From NCBI GenBank assembly GCA_964035545.1, contig OZ037766.1, positions 28,214,673-28,278,672 on the forward strand: a DNA stretch of 64,000 bases, in the 5' to 3' direction. The notes under the pieces are model-generated. The model saw only the letters and a program-made list of their open reading frames with translations. It had not been told where the DNA came from and did no database searches. This DNA is from Bugula neritina (lineage: Eukaryota > Bryozoa > Gymnolaemata > Cheilostomatida > Bugulidae). Below, piece by piece: positions 14,101-28,100 of the stretch (within the stretch, counting starts at the first letter, position 1; each line of letters opens with the position of its first letter). The position numbers were made by a program, and so were the translations under genes.

Positions 14101-17079
14101 TTACTTCTTGCAGGTTTTACAGGAAGTAGAGAAAGAAGTAATAAGCAGTTTTAGTGAGCGAGTAGAAAATCCTCTCAGCCAATCACAGGAGATGCTGGAT
14201 TCACAGCAGCGGGGAGATTGTAAGTTATTGAAAGTAAAGGTGTCCAGGACTCAGACTGTTGTAAAACCTATTCATAGACTTATTCTGCTAGATTGCTAAC
14301 ATAAACATGGTCCCTTCAGTTTCATCATTTAGTTTAGTATTTCTATGGTTTGTTAGGCAACAATTATAATGTCATTTATCTTCCCTTGACACTCATTTCG
14401 GAACTCTATCTTACTGTCAATATAGCATTTTTGGCGACCTATGTAATATGCTTTCTTTTTTTTATAAAACTAGTTAACCATGCATGACAATTAGTTTCTT
14501 CTGCAGTTAAAATAAAAGCATTATGTACTTCAAAAGATTGTATGTTATGGTCACATGGCAATTCATTTGTTGTAAATAATTATATTCCGAATAAGAATGC
14601 ATTATCTGGCTTTAAATATTAGTATTTACCTCTCAAAAAATGAATTAAGTTTATGTTAAATGGTAAATTTTTTAAATTAAAAAAATACATTTCAGTCTGA
14701 TGATATAGTTTTATTATTTTAAGTGTGAAATCAAATTTTCATCCAAAAACATATTTGACCTCTTCATCATCCCAAAATTCAAAATCTTACTTGCCTCTGA
14801 AAGTGTTATTTCTGTAGTCTGTAACACTTTTACTAAGGTTTATTCATCATCATAATATACAACGGTTCAGTATTATATTTTTATGTTTTATTCCAACTTG
14901 TTCAATTTATTCAGCAAATAGACGTATCAGTGGTGATCAAGTGAGCACTGTTGGATCTGGCCATGACCTTAGTCAAGGCGAAAGTGACAGTAGTTTCAAC
15001 AGTAGTACTGACAGTGACTCAGACAGTGACTCAGACAGTGGGAGACAAAGTGACGAACAGATGAAAGGATATCAGATGGACAGTCAAAGTGGTGTGAATA
15101 AAATAGAAGTAATGGCAACGGAGCCTCAGCACATAATTCATAAGGCGATGCAAACTGATGCTAAGAAGCGGTTCGTAAGGAAAGACAACTCTAGCAACAC
15201 AGATACTAGTGAAGAGGTAATTGTGTTTTATGCAGTAGGTTGCTGTTTTAGGCTCAGGACTCCATTTATGTTCATCAGGTTTTTAACATTTTACATTATG
15301 CTGTGCTTGCATGTTTGTTATTGTACTGCAAATTGTACAAAAAATTTGTGTTGCTCTAAGCAATTGTGGTGTGCATCTTTTAATGTTATAAACTAGGAAA
15401 TTGTAATCTCAACCAATTAAATTCTTTCGTTTTGTGAGATTATTTTTCTTATGATGTTTAAATTTTGCAGCCTCTTTTTGTTAGAAAGGCTGTTTTTGTA
15501 AAATATACTTCCACGAAACTCTATGTGATGTTTGCATTAATGTGTAATTATTAGGTATATTTATTAACTCGATACATTTAGATTGATGGCAAAAGAAGAA
15601 AGCCTACTAACATGGTCAGGAAACTAATTGACATGCCAGATGTTTCACAAAGTCATACTTTATGTACAGTAGAATACACTAGTCTGCAGGGTGACAGTGC
15701 ACCTGCTCACAGCAGTCACTCACATGGTGACACACCACAAACACCTTATACACATGTCAGTTTAGATGCCTCAAAACCTGCATCTGAAGAACAGGATTAT
15801 CAGCCATTGATTTTCCAGAAACAAATTTCAAAAGTGAAACCGGCTAGAATCATGTCATCTTCAGAGAAATCGTCTTCAACAACTTCCACTGCTTCTAGTT
15901 TTAATTTCAATACTGCTAGACATGTCTCAGCACAAGAGGTCAAGCAATACAGCCAGCCAATCAGAGTAAAAGAAGTTTACATGTCGGCCATCTTACCTCC
16001 CCTTATTGATAAACCAACTGCTTCGGATGTGTCAAAGTTCTCATCACTAAACAGGTTTGCTTTCTATTTTTTAGTTTTTTTCATATAATGTTGAAAATGA
16101 GTGCATTTAGTGGGTAATTATTTATTTTTCAAGTAGCAGTGGTCTAGGAATTAGATCATTTGCTTAGTAAGCACGAGGTCATGTGTTCAAACCCCAGCAA
16201 AGGCCATTGGTGATATTAGAAAAAGCATCCAGTCATAATTGCTCCTGTGCCTTATCTGAATAAGTCTTCAACCCGATTTAACAAAAACAAAACCCTTCCA
16301 TCATGGGTTTTCTTACAGGAGTGGCAACTATAAACCTCGTGAGTTTTTTTTATTTATTTTTTAATTATAATTAATAATTTTAATTATTAGCTTTTTCCAT
16401 TTGATCACTATTTCAATAACAAGATTTTTGCTTATAGAGCTATATTTTGCAATGTATTGTTGTCAAAACATGTGACATGTGACTAAAATTTTCGAGTTAA
16501 TTGGTAATATTACTAACTATAAAACTCTTACTTGCTTGAAGACTTGAAACATTCTTTTGCAATAAAGTGTACACAACTTTCTAAAACAACTTCATTTACA
16601 GCATTCCTGTGTGACCGGCTATGATAACTACATATTTACACTTATTTAAAATGCCAAAAAATCATTTGCAACAATCTGGAAAAAAATCTAACAGAGTTCG
16701 AATGTATACTCAGTACAGTATTTAGTGAAGCAGTACATGAATAGACATATTATTTTATTGAGTGAAAATAATGATGATGCTTGCTTAGATTAATTTTTTT
16801 CAAGTGTTTTTCAAGATTTCAATTTTACAATAGTGTTTGATAACTTATTTATTTCTGGGTACGTTTGCACTATAATGATGTAGAACTCAATTTGCTTCAA
16901 TGTTATAGTGTTGTTGGGGGGTGAAGAAAAAAGCCATGTTGAATTACAATCAATCTGTATTGTGTTGCTTTCATATGCTGTCCATTTTGTTTTGTTCTAC
17001 CAAATTGAATGCTTATTATATTTGTAGGTCTAATAGAGGGAAATACCAAGATGTTGACTTCAAAAAAGAGTCTGTTCAG
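2111..17079 (+). CDS. Large locus, part A: Ser/Thr-rich acidic protein region, unrecognised
   Basis: I do not recognise this gene. Exons, phase-consistent throughout: 2111-2249, 2616-2686, 3240-3324, 3492-3550, 3726-3864, 4300-4378, 4787-4881, 6114-6977, 7297-7410, 7924-8489, 8878-9031, 9563-9676, 10529-10647, 11771-11860, 12163-12837, 13353-13425, 13747-13880, 14114-14219, 14915-15216, 15582-16054, 17028-17079. They sum to 4503 bases (1501 codons) ending in phase 0. ATG 2111 is the first in-frame ATG of its exon. The product is low-complexity, rich in Ser, Thr, Glu and Gln, with an acidic DSDSDS tract (exon 14915-15216), a 42-base internal duplication (8196-8279) and basic clusters (end of exon 6114-6977; GKRRKP near 15590). 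Exons 13353-14219 look helical and ordered. There is no signal peptide or membrane segment. The last exon either splices in frame to 21028 (part B) or reads through to TAA 17182-17184. Disordered scaffold or nuclear roles are guesses only. Confidence 0.7.
7628..7727 (+). repeat. Dispersed ~95-bp repeat, copy 1
   Basis: Intronic. It begins TCTCTATGTTAGTAGTT and ends in CCCCACCCTCATCATGTAACCTTTCAAT followed by AT-rich TTAATTATTAAAA. The same sequence occurs in the same orientation at 9044-9139. No terminal inverted repeats or coding capacity are visible. Confidence 0.8.
8196..8279 (+). repeat. 42-base coding tandem duplication
   Basis: Two adjacent 42-base units inside exon 7924-8489 encode near-identical 14-residue segments built on EQD-M/V-TSADESE. 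They preserve the frame and differ by a few bases, so the duplication is not brand new. Confidence 0.85.
9044..9139 (+). repeat. Dispersed ~95-bp repeat, copy 2
   Basis: Second copy of the element at 7628-7727, just downstream of the donor of exon 8878-9031. The ends are well conserved (CATCATGTAACCTTTCAAT) and the middle diverges. Confidence 0.8.
16134..16345 (+). mobile_element. tRNA-derived SINE, copy 1
   Basis: The head resembles a tRNA gene with internal RNA polymerase III promoter boxes: A-box-like GTGGTCTAGGAATTAGA and B-box-like TGTTCAAACCC. A body follows that is shared with 30363-30567 (AAAGGCCATTGGTGATRTTA, TTGCTCYTGTGCCT, GGGTTTYTYACAGG, CTATAAACYT). The tail runs into T/A-rich sequence. 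An 11-base TATTTATTTTT flanks both sides (16119-16129 and 16351-16361), a possible but low-complexity target-site duplication. It lies in the intron between exons 15582-16054 and 17028-17079, in sense orientation. Confidence 0.8.
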
Positions 17080-18141
17080 GTAATAATAGAGTTGTCCCAC
17101 CTCTGTTGTGATGCTTTATTAGGAGAATGCAACTCTCAATACTGCTATTCTTGGGCTTTATCTGCTCACCTAACCAATATCTAAAACAGCTTTTTCCTGT
17201 GATTACAAATGTTCTATCCCTGTATAACTTGTTAGACTAAACTTTAATATCATCTCAATTAAGTGAAAACTCCAGGCTTAAAATTTGTGAACTCCTCATG
17301 TTTGTAAAACTAAGTAATGCTTTTGCTGGGGAGGAAACAGTATTTTGCTGCACTTTACCAGTGAAAGAAAAGTATTACCATGAAAATGACTGCTAAATGC
17401 TGTATAATGCAGTTTGGATAGATAACAGAAAATATATTAGTAATCAAGTTAGTTTTACTTTGGAAACCACTCAGTAATATGAGTTACCTAATGATACAAT
17501 TGTAAGCAAGTTTATTTTACTCAAGTTGTAGTGGTTGAGGCATTACCCCACCTCCCCCCAAACTTTGTTGCATTGACATGTATTGAAGGATTGCAGCCAA
17601 GTTTGATATGTATCTTCCATTCAGACTGCGTGGTTGTTTTGTTAATGGCATTCAATTGTGTTACCTGTTTTGTGTAAAGAATATTTTTACAGACTAATAG
17701 TTTGTTTAGCTGAAGAGCAGTGTAAGTTGGTTAGCAAATTTTGCATAACTTACACTGTGTAATCGGAACCATTAGGGCTATGTTGTGTATCTTTGAAAAC
17801 AAATATATAAAACATAGCAACTCAAGTGTAAAATCCACATTCATTGATTTGGTTTCTAACTGCGTAACCATGAGAAATTAATGAGTTGGATCACTCATAT
17901 CACTAATCACCACGCAACCTCTTACATGGCACAAAGGCATGCCATCTCTACAATTACCTGTCAACATGATCTCTTCATATTATATTACAAATAAGCAGTA
18001 GATATCTTTGCTGTAGTCAAGAGTGACAATATTTTTGGAGGGCAGGTCCCAGTGTTGAAAGGCAGTATTAGTTAGTGGACTTACGCTTTCTGTGGTGTAA
18101 AGTATATGCAGTGTGGATAATAAAAGTGATAGTAAGTAGCA

Positions 18142-18207
18142 ATGGTGCTGCTCAAATACGGGCTGCCGCTAAATGATACAGGGGTCAGCAGTTCACAGTA
18201 TACAAGG
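18142..18207 (+). CDS. Candidate alternative first coding exon (22 codons)
   Basis: ATG at 18142 opens 22 codons (M V L L K Y G L P L N ...) ending exactly at a strong donor GTAGGT (18208) in phase 0. The next coding exon (21028) starts in phase 0, so this exon joins it in frame. An in-frame TAG lies 6 bases before the ATG, consistent with a true start rather than an internal exon. It could be chance in AT-rich DNA, but the segment has locally higher GC and a coding look. Confidence 0.45.
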
Positions 18208-19094
18208 GTAGGTTTCTGCTTTGTTTTGTGTATATTTAGAGAATTTTTCTAAATTTGAGACTATCAAAAGCTAAAGTTGTGAAAATCTAACATGGTGCTA
18301 TCCTCAAAATAAGGAATTTATATTACAATGCATGAAGTGCAAATGTGTATACCTAATATACAATTTTTTCATAAATATATTCTTGGTGTGCTCTTTTTTA
18401 TAAATGGAAACTTTAAGGTTACATCCATCTTATTACTATAGATGTATAATAAAAAATTGATTTGCACAGTAGTTATTCTTTATAGTGGTTATTGCACTCT
18501 ATTATGCTGCAATTAATATAGTAATGGAATGCATCACTTGCTTATGCTATAGTATGTAACTGCATGCAATATGCTGTAATGTTTAAACATACTGTAGTTA
18601 ATAAAAACATACTACTCTGCTTCTATGGTGTATTGTAAGATATGTCAAAGTTTTACAAGTTGGTCAGATATTTCTTATTCAAATACTCAGTCTTGTGTAC
18701 ATTGTATCCAATGTCAGCCAATCCACTCGTACCCTTTATTCTTGCCTAGTATTCTGCAGCCTACACTTGACTTGGCGTAGCCAGTAGCTAAAATATATCT
18801 ACTCTTTATTACTAATAATTATTACTCATAAATTCTCACTTCATTTGTTGCGTGCGAGTCAGCTAAATTTTATATTTGGTAAATTTATTTTGGAGTTATC
18901 ATCCAGAACTGGCTACATAATTTTTCCAGAGGTATTGAAGGAAACAGGAAATCAGTTTTACATACAAAGGGTTAGCCGTACAAAAATAAGTGATTAGTAT
19001 TCATAGAGATGTTCCCATACATAGTGTAGTTAGTCAATGACAGGGATTCTGTGAGAGAATAGAGTTCTTACAACTATAACTAGTTCGGCTTATA

Positions 19095-19133
19095 ATGTCC
19101 GGTGGTTCGTGCAGACGTAGAATACTGTCGAGG
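19095..19133 (+). CDS. Candidate alternative first coding exon (13 codons, basic)
   Basis: ATG at 19095 opens MSGGSCRRRILSR and ends at a good donor GTAAGC (19134) in phase 0, which matches exon 21028. The SGGS/RRR composition resembles the Arg/Ser-rich part B and its C-terminus. I use it as the default start of part B. Transcript data would decide between this exon, 18142 and a continuous A+B transcript. Confidence 0.5.
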
Positions 19134-22100
19134 GTAAGCTTCACTTTCACTCTTCTGTTTCTCATATTGTACTGCTCTCAGTCTTATCTAAACCTAATAT
19201 GGGTTTCTTGAATTGAAAAAAACTTAGGGCACTATTTTTAGATGTGTGCCTATTTTATATATATATATACTCGCTAGTGAGCTGGTTGGTTGAAGACAGC
19301 TTATTCTTGCTCTAAATGCTTTAATTGATGGGCTCTAGATTCTAGAAAATGCTGCTAAACTTCAAGCTGGAGGTTTTTTCAAACTGAATATTTTGTTTTA
19401 AGCAATGTCTAAAGCTGCATGTTATTAGGATAATTTATATTGCGTGGGAGTATAGTTATGATGTTTAGTATATACATGTACTGCATTCTTTCTTTTGTTT
19501 TCCAATCAAAGCCTTTGACCTATAATACAAAGAACATGTTGCTTGTTTTATAATATTTTAAAGGCACAAAAAGGTATTTTGTAAAAAGGTAAATTGACAT
19601 CTTATTCATGTGTAGATTCAGTATCAATTTTTCTCCTACACTGCATAAAGTTGAAAACAGAAATACATGTATACGTTTTCTTGCATCTAAAATTGAAAGA
19701 GTTTGATAATTATGAATAAGTCTCTATTACTTTTTTATATAATATAATAAACAACACAGTATTTTTATTTGTTGAAATTATTCAGACTATTTTCTGTTAA
19801 TTGTCATAATCATGGCCTGTAATTATTACCTGAGATAAGGTTGTGGAAGGGTGCTGTGTGCAGAAACTCTTTTATTTTCACTTAAAGTTATAGCTAGGTT
19901 TTACTTGTGGACTGTAACTATAGCATATATATACTGGGACTGCTACAGCAACAAAATCGCAACTCCTAAAATAATACAATTAAACCACAAGCCTCACATA
20001 AAGTGTAATCTTTTGGCCTATTAAACTTCAAATTGCAACGCAAAAAAATGTTATAAATTTTATAAAGGGTGACCCGAATGTCTTTTTGTGATTTCATACA
20101 CTATAATTTTATGTTTTTTGGGGAATGTACTAGAAAAAATTTTCTATCTCTATCATTGATACTTTTGCAACATTAATGTCTAATATAATATTATAGTAAC
20201 ACTGCAGACTAGTTAATTTTAGAGCTCACTAAAATTTGCAACAAAAATAAATGCACACAAATGCCTCTTTATTTTCATTGTAATAATTTGTTTAAATCCA
20301 TTGTGATGCGAAAAGAATTGCCACTCTGCTTGGTTAAGAAGTTAATTACTTTGTTAGCTAACTTTTGTTGTTGAAATTGGAGCCAGTTTGAGCACTGGAC
20401 TATTAGATAGAAGGACTTAGAAATAAAACTTGAATAGCTGAGCATGTGTGGTGTGACAACATAATGGCTGAACTACATTTTAAACTCAAAAGAAAGCACC
20501 TAAATGTGAGTCTGGCTGTTAGAGTTGATTTAGTTCGTCAAATGTTGTGTATTATTTATCTAGCCTAGAATGTAAATAGAGAACTATTCATCTATCTTCA
20601 TCATTTTTAATTGTGACTTCAGTATTAGCAACTTAGATGTTAGTTAAAAACTGTGTTATGTGATTAATTTGTTTATTTTGGTTTTTATTTCACAATCAAA
20701 TATTGTTTTATCTCTACTACAAGACAATGCCATTGATAGATTCCAGCCTTCTACTCACAGCCTGTATTTAGTTTATATAATCTCTAGAGATTAATTTTTT
20801 CTCACATATAATATGCTGTCCATCTTAGTTGAGCTGCATACAAAAAGTTGTATATATAATAGTTAGTGGGTTGTTAAGGGTCATCCATTACTTGATTGAT
20901 GAAATTCTAGATGACTTATACCAATTTCTATACAATCAGTTTGATTCAACTCATTTAGTGATTTCCTACAAAGACTGGTCTTCTTTGAAATGAAATCTTG
21001 ACATTGCAATTTTTGTGCTGTTTTCAGAAATATAGTACAGGAGTACCCAATGGTTTTGGACCTTCCTCTTATGCAGATCACCACCATCATTCCAGTCTAC
21101 CTCCTAGTTCCAGATCTGACTATAATGGGACAACTACGAGACGATCCCGCTCTTCCCATTTTTCCGCTTCTCCTGAAAGGGTAGGCTTGCATTTACACAA
21201 ATCTTTTTTCTGACATGTGCTATTTTAAGTTTTTTTTCTTTAATAAAAGTTTCTTTTTATCATTATTGATGGATCTAAGGACATTTTATTCAACTGTTGT
21301 TTTAAGATTTTGAACTGCTGTTTTAGATCTTTTATTGGTGAAAAAGGTTTCTCCGTTCCATGCTACAACCATGATATAACTAGAATTCAAACTCTCTTAA
21401 CTTTTGGCATGTATTTTATAGTAAGACTAGTCTCATTCAATCAAATGTATTTCAGAGTTATAATGGATACGGTACTATGAGTGACTATGGGGGGACGCGT
21501 AGAAACTCTCGCTATTCAACAATGAGATCAGATACTGCAGGAGAGTGGCAATACTTCGGTCCAAATGAGGTTCCTCAGCCAAAAAGTAGCTTAAGAAGAC
21601 CTGTTCACACTTCTAGTTACACTGACCACCATGGACCTGCAAATACCAGGTAAAAGTCTATCAAGCTGATAAGTTTATATAAAGTATGTATGTATCTAGT
21701 TTGTCCAAAGTGATAGCTATGCTGCATTAGTGTTGTCAAAGTTGAATCTCGTTGATATAGATGGAGTAGAGTGATGAGTCATATGGATATAGCTTCACTC
21801 ACATTTATATTGCCTTAGTTGATTGAAAAATCATATTGATATAACTTATGTATAATTTTCTACCAAGCAGTAGTTTACTCAGTTAGTATGCATCACTACA
21901 GATAAGTATTCACCACACAAGCATGTGCTTTATGCTAAATTATGCTGATGTTCATCTATGTTCATATACTTCATTCATAAACTACTATCAAATATGTATG
22001 AGTGATGAAAATTATGTCTAAACTAAACTTTTTCATGTTAAAACAGTAAGTAATAGCATATCATATTGTAAAAGAGTTGGCCCAGTTCTAGTGGTATGAC

Positions 22101-25100
22101 ATTAGTTAACAGTTATATTGTCAGGTAACCATGTAATCTCTTTTGTAGAACTGTGTATAGGTCCAGCCAATCAGATTACGGAGTCCCTGTGTCGAGAAGG
22201 TCAAGGTCACATCACGGTGGTGCTCTGTCTGATTACGGTGGAAGCACTCATTCTCTTAGAATAGTGAAGAAAGGATCTAGTGTACCTAGGGTGTGTACTG
22301 GCAACAAACAAAATCGTATAGCATATGCAATTGGTACATAAATAATTTTTTAGAACCTTCTTATTTTTGGAGAAAGCTGTGAAAATCAAATCTTCTTTTA
22401 AATGTCTGACTAGGTACTTGTGTAGCACAACGTTCCTGTAAACTGATTGGCTTCAAGTCAGCTAGTTAAGTTTCAAGTTTGTCTCTTAGTGGATCTTTTT
22501 ATAGTCAAAGCAGCTGCCATTTTATTTAGTCTTTCGATACTTAAACTGCTCTAGTATATCATGTTGTTTATACATATTGTCAAACAACTTCATTTTTCAC
22601 TTTTTTTAAATGCTAGATGGTGTGGCTTTAAAATGGCTATGCAGGAATCTCCAATATAAATTCTGAAGTTATCTATTTATGCACTCTTTACAGAATGGTT
22701 ATGCCAGCTCAAGTGATGAAAGTTATCATCAAGATGCCACTATGATTAGATCAACTTCACTGCCCCGGAGGCAGAACAAAAACTCCATGGTGAAGAAGAC
22801 AGTGAGACGTATGATGAGCCGACAAGATGGCAGCCCAGCTAGTAGGTGTTCCAGTTTGTAGTTGGCCCAGTTTGTATTTGATCTAGTTGTAGGTGGTCCA
22901 GTTTGTAGTTGGTCCAGTTTGTATGTGATCTAGTTGTAGGTGGTCCAGTTTTAGGTGGTCCAGTTTGTAGGTGGTTTGTCAAATAAACGAGTCATTCAGT
23001 AAGTGGTTCATTATGTTTTTATAATATTGTACTCCAGTGGTGAATCACCAATCATTAAATTAGTCATTGTACTTGGTTTGTTAATTTAGTTATTTATTTC
23101 AAGTTTTTGGTTTGAGTCGTAATGTTTTATAATACACAAGGTTAGTGCAACAGGTGTATTTAAAGGAAGTAAAACTATGCTAACAATTTTTAAGTAGCTA
23201 TATAGTTCTGTTATGCACTTTATTCGCTACAGATGACCGACAAAGCTAGTTTGTAAGTTTTAAGTGTTTGCAATTAGGTTGCCTAGCAACATTTGTCACC
23301 AGTTTTTGTGTTGCTAAGGTAGCCTGTTCTAGATCCATAAAAATGTAATTAGGGTAATACATTGTAAGGTATATGATAACAAGACTGTTTATAGTTGCCA
23401 GATATTTTGGCTTCAGTCTACTCAAATTCTAACTTACCATTAACTTCTATACATAATTTGGTTTGTTTTAGAATTCTAAGCTATTGAGGTTAATCTATCA
23501 CTAGCGCATACTGTGTAACATTCATAAATATGTAATTTAAACATTTCCAAGGCATTTCTGTGTTTGCTTATTCAATATTTTTTGTTATGATGGATCAGTC
23601 AACTATGATTTCATTTATGTTTTTTATACATTTCATGCTGACAAGCTAAAATATCATTATGTTTTGACATGTAATGATCTGTTAAGTCTCAAGTTACAAA
23701 AGTTTCATTTGACTATAATTGTTAGTAAAAATACAAACCGATCACTACTTATGCTATTACATTGACAGTAGGTCTTGAATTGTACAGCATACAGTTACTG
23801 TTAAGAGTTGTCTTCTCCTTAGGAAGTGAGCCGCAGAGGATTGTGGTCCAAGAGCCGCACACTCCAGAAAGGATTTCTGTGTTCATACAAGATGAGCCAG
23901 ACAATGTTCCTGATAGGGCTAGTCGTACTATGTCTTTGGGTCGGGACTCGAACCGGCAGCGGTCAGTGAGTAGAGATACGCTACAGAGAACTCCTGGCAA
24001 GGTAGACTAAAGTTCAGTAGTTAAGTTACTGAAGCTTTCCTTAACAGATCAAACTATGTATACTAAACTATGTATTGATATGAAGTATAATATCATTGGA
24101 GAAAGCAGTGCAATGTGAAACATATTAGTTATGTATTATTGTGTATAGGCAGTTATAATATATTAGAGTTATATAACTACTAAAGAGACTAAACTCTGTA
24201 AATGTATACTACACCGTGTATTGTATGGAATGTAATACTATTTGAGAAAGTGACTATGTGGAATTTGACGTATGTAGTTAAATGCAATGCTAACATATAA
24301 CTACTTATATATTGGTGTTGTACCGAGTTTTTTAATTTTTTTGAGTGAGTGTCTACAATAAAACATGTAATTTTATAGTCAAACTGGTATTGCTCTGTCA
24401 TAAATTTCAGTTTCATTGAAATTACTTGTGCAATTTTTTCTCAATACTTTTTTTTATTGTGCACAGTACATTGCTTACAATGTCTGGCATGTTATGCACT
24501 GAATAAAGTGTGTATCTTATATAAATAATATTTACATAATATTATTCTTATTTACATGAAGTATAACATTACTCTCTGATTGCAGATACACACAATACAG
24601 ACATTGACCAGAGAGAAGTCCAGTACAAATGGGCACAGCTATGCATCTAAACAGGAGAGTGCAGCCAGGCCTTTGCAGGTAAAATATTAGCCATATACTG
24701 CACATGAGCAGTTTTTACCTGCTGCTAACATGCACAACTGATCTTCATAATTATTATATGGGATAAGTTATTTAACACAGCCTTTCTTCAAGTTTGATAC
24801 AGGCTCTCTTCAAAATCTGAAATTAGCGAAAAATTAAAATTTTGAAGATGCATAAGTGGTTATCTGCAGCAGATGGGCATAAGTAACCTATTAACTATTG
24901 TGATCTTTATATTTAGTAACAATAGAAGTAGTTGACAACTCCAAAATCTATTTACTCGATTGCTGATAAACATAATTATATTTATTATTGTTTTTTTTGT
25001 TATAAAAATTTTAAATTATACATATGTAAATTTTGAGAAAATAATTATTTCACTATAGGTTGATTGCTATATCTCATTAAAATTTATAGCAAACAATAGA

Positions 25101-28100
25101 ATTGAATATGACTTCTACAACAGAATATTCTTATTAAAACTTTATTATTTTGAATTTCATAGTTTTTTATATATTTATATCAAGCTAGTAATGGCATATA
25201 AACAGTAATATCTGGTGAAAAAATATTTAAAACTAATAGAATGCCAAAATATTTAAAATTAACCTAATGTTGATTTGGCTCTGTTGCTCTCTTTGGAGAG
25301 AATGTTCTGGAAAAAAACGTAACAACCGTCGCTTATCATGGGAAATCATAACAAATAAATTCATTATGTGATGACTTACTTTTTAAGCAACATTCTTGTT
25401 ATCCATCACACTTCACTTTCTGTTACATGCAGGAGTGTAATAATTTCTTAACTTTTAGGCACTTGAATTAGGTTGTCTTTTAAAAAAAGGCGTTTTTGTA
25501 GAAGAGCATAGAACATTACACACTTATACATTCAGTCAGGTTGACATGTGCACATTGCAATACTAATAATATAATTATGTATATTGCCTGTTGTATTTGA
25601 GACTTTTACTGTAGCTCTGAGGCTTATTCCGATGTATTTTAGGTGTCAACTGTAGTAAAGAAAGAGCAAGTAACCAATCAGCAGTCACATGTTCCTCAAG
25701 CACAAGTCACAACTGGTCACACAACTGGTCACACAACTGGCCACACAACTGGTCGCACAACTGGCCATACAACTCACTCCTTTTCTAACCCAGCTGTGAG
25801 AGATGAGACTTATGTCAACAAAGTTTTCCAACAGAACGATTTACCTCCTCAGGTGTGTTCCTCTTCTTATAGCTAGTAGGTGTGGTGTAGCAATGTTTTT
25901 GGCATTCGATTAACGCTTGGAAGATGCAGACTACTATAATATTTTAGCCACATAAAGCCCATAGTCTAATTTGTCTTTAGAAGTTAATGTTTATGTTCAC
26001 AAATTAAGTTTTTAGCTGCAAGTAAATCAAATCATCTACCTTTACTCTAATATACTCTTTTAGTATCTCACTACAAACAGATTATATAACTTCCGGATTG
26101 CTTTTACTTTCTATCTCTAACTCAATAGCTGTTATCTAATCTACTTGTAGCTTAAAGTTCCTAGTAGGAGCTTCAAATACTAATTATATTTGTTTTAGTC
26201 TAAGGAGACATTTAAGTGTGGAGTGATTCAAGTAGAAGACCCGCCTGCCCCCACCCCTAAACCGGCTCCAAGGCAGGATCTGCACAAAACTAGAATCAAC
26301 TTTGTCAGCAGTGAAATACCAGCTCAGCCTGTGAAACATCATTCAAAGATTGACTTGCAGGTAGGGGCGGTCTACGGAAACCCACAGATTCTTAGGTTAT
26401 GCCTGTCAATAACTTTGCTAAATATAATGCGTTGCTATAACACTGCCTATCACACAGTGTTACTAGAAACACATTAATAGGTTGTGTTGATATAATTTGT
26501 CTATCAATATGCTATCTGTTTTCTTATGCCTTTAACCAACGTTTTTTAAATAGCCCTCACACTACTACTTTATAACAACGTTACTCACAATTTCTTATTG
26601 TATACATTATACTAATTATTTGGCTAACTATTATACTAACTACTGTCCTAACAGAAATTGTATATAACTATTACTCTTTCTAACTTTCTAACTATGAGTG
26701 TTACTGTTAACCACTGCTGAGTCGAATTTCCATGCCAGCCAATCACTCACAGTTTTATATACTCAGAGTTTTGTAATTCTACCATTTATTACATAGATAT
26801 CAGAGTATATTAACATAAACATAGTCAAGGTAAAAACTACCTCACCTTAAATTTGATTACCAGAAATGTGCTGGCTTTCTTTTGGTACTTTTGTTAAGCA
26901 GTTTGCATCCTGGGGTTTGTTTGTGTATCATATGTAGATATTCATTGGTTGCTTCTTCTTAAAAGCAATTTCTAGCAGCAGCTTTAGCGTATCAACATTC
27001 ACCTGCATATTGCCCTGTCTCTTACAACTTTTTTAAAATCTGAAGTTATTTCACTTGTTTTTATTCAAAACTTTAGCGTGCTTATCTTAAAACATATTAA
27101 CTGTACTTCTACAAAAAATACTTGATTGACAGCAGCTTGGTTAACAATGAACTCACGGCACTCACTTGTTTGTTATATTTCTGAAAATATAAATTTTTGT
27201 TCTCTTTATATTTTGTAATTATACAAACAATAATATTGAAATACTAGTCAGATTTTTAGTTTCATTGCATCACTAGACTCTCAAAAAAGCAATTTTGAAT
27301 ACAATAGCCAGCAATTTTTTACTACTTGAGTAGCTTTTTAAAACATATTCACCTGTTTCTACTGGTAATCACTGACGTTCTACTAACATTAGATCATTTC
27401 CTAAACTGCACAAACTCTAATTAAGCACTTGGTCTATGCCCTGCTATTGTCACATCCATCAATTATTTTGGTTTCCTCACACAGCCTAAAATAATTTACC
27501 CCGAAAAGCTGGTAATGGAAGGGAACAGGTTTCATGCCGGCAGACTAACTATTGAAGAAGTTAGATATACTGTGGGCACATTTGTAAGGCGCCTTCCTGT
27601 TCAGGATGCACTGATTTATCCACAGCATATAGAGTACGGGTCAGCTCTGCCTCCTCCCGAGGTTGGTCCGTGTGCCAAGCGTGGAACACACTCTACACAC
27701 TCACTTCTGCACACACTCTGCACTCTCATATCTGCACTCTCACCTCTGCACACACTCTGCACTCTCACCTCTGCACACACTCTGCACTCTCACCTCTGCA
27801 CACACTCTGCACTCTCACCTCTGCACACACTCTGCACTCTCACCTCCGCACACACTCTGCACTCTCACCTCTGCACACACTCTACCCTCTCAACTCTGCA
27901 GACACTCTGCACTCTCACTCAAAATATTTCTTATGTTCACAATCGTTGGTTAACTTATTTAACTTTGCATCAGTATTAAAATTTGCTACTTTTGTAAAAG
28001 CAGTTAGTTTTTTTTATTTTCTTCAACTATAAATTTATCCTAATACAATAAGCAATTTAATAATCATTATAAAAATGTGGTATCTGCAACACAATACTGC

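Larger units (their letters stand above)
17080..21027 (+). other. Largest intron of the locus, holding alternative first exons
   Basis: A 3.9-kb stretch between parts A and B. It holds two candidate ATG first exons (18142-18207 and 19095-19133, annotated separately) and an in-frame read-through from 17080 to a stop at 17184. Otherwise it is AT-rich with no repeats or coding segments I can support. AATAAA occurs at 18119-18124, but that is far from 17184. Confidence 0.5.

Noticed and set aside
17080-17184. Read-through of the last part A exon as a terminal exon
   Set aside because: The in-frame extension looks non-coding and no poly(A) signal is near; splicing to 21028 closes the phase. Kept only as an alternative.
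27663-28032. Leu/Thr/His/Cys repeat protein
   Set aside because: Frames across the 25-bp intronic minisatellite after a good donor; no independent support.
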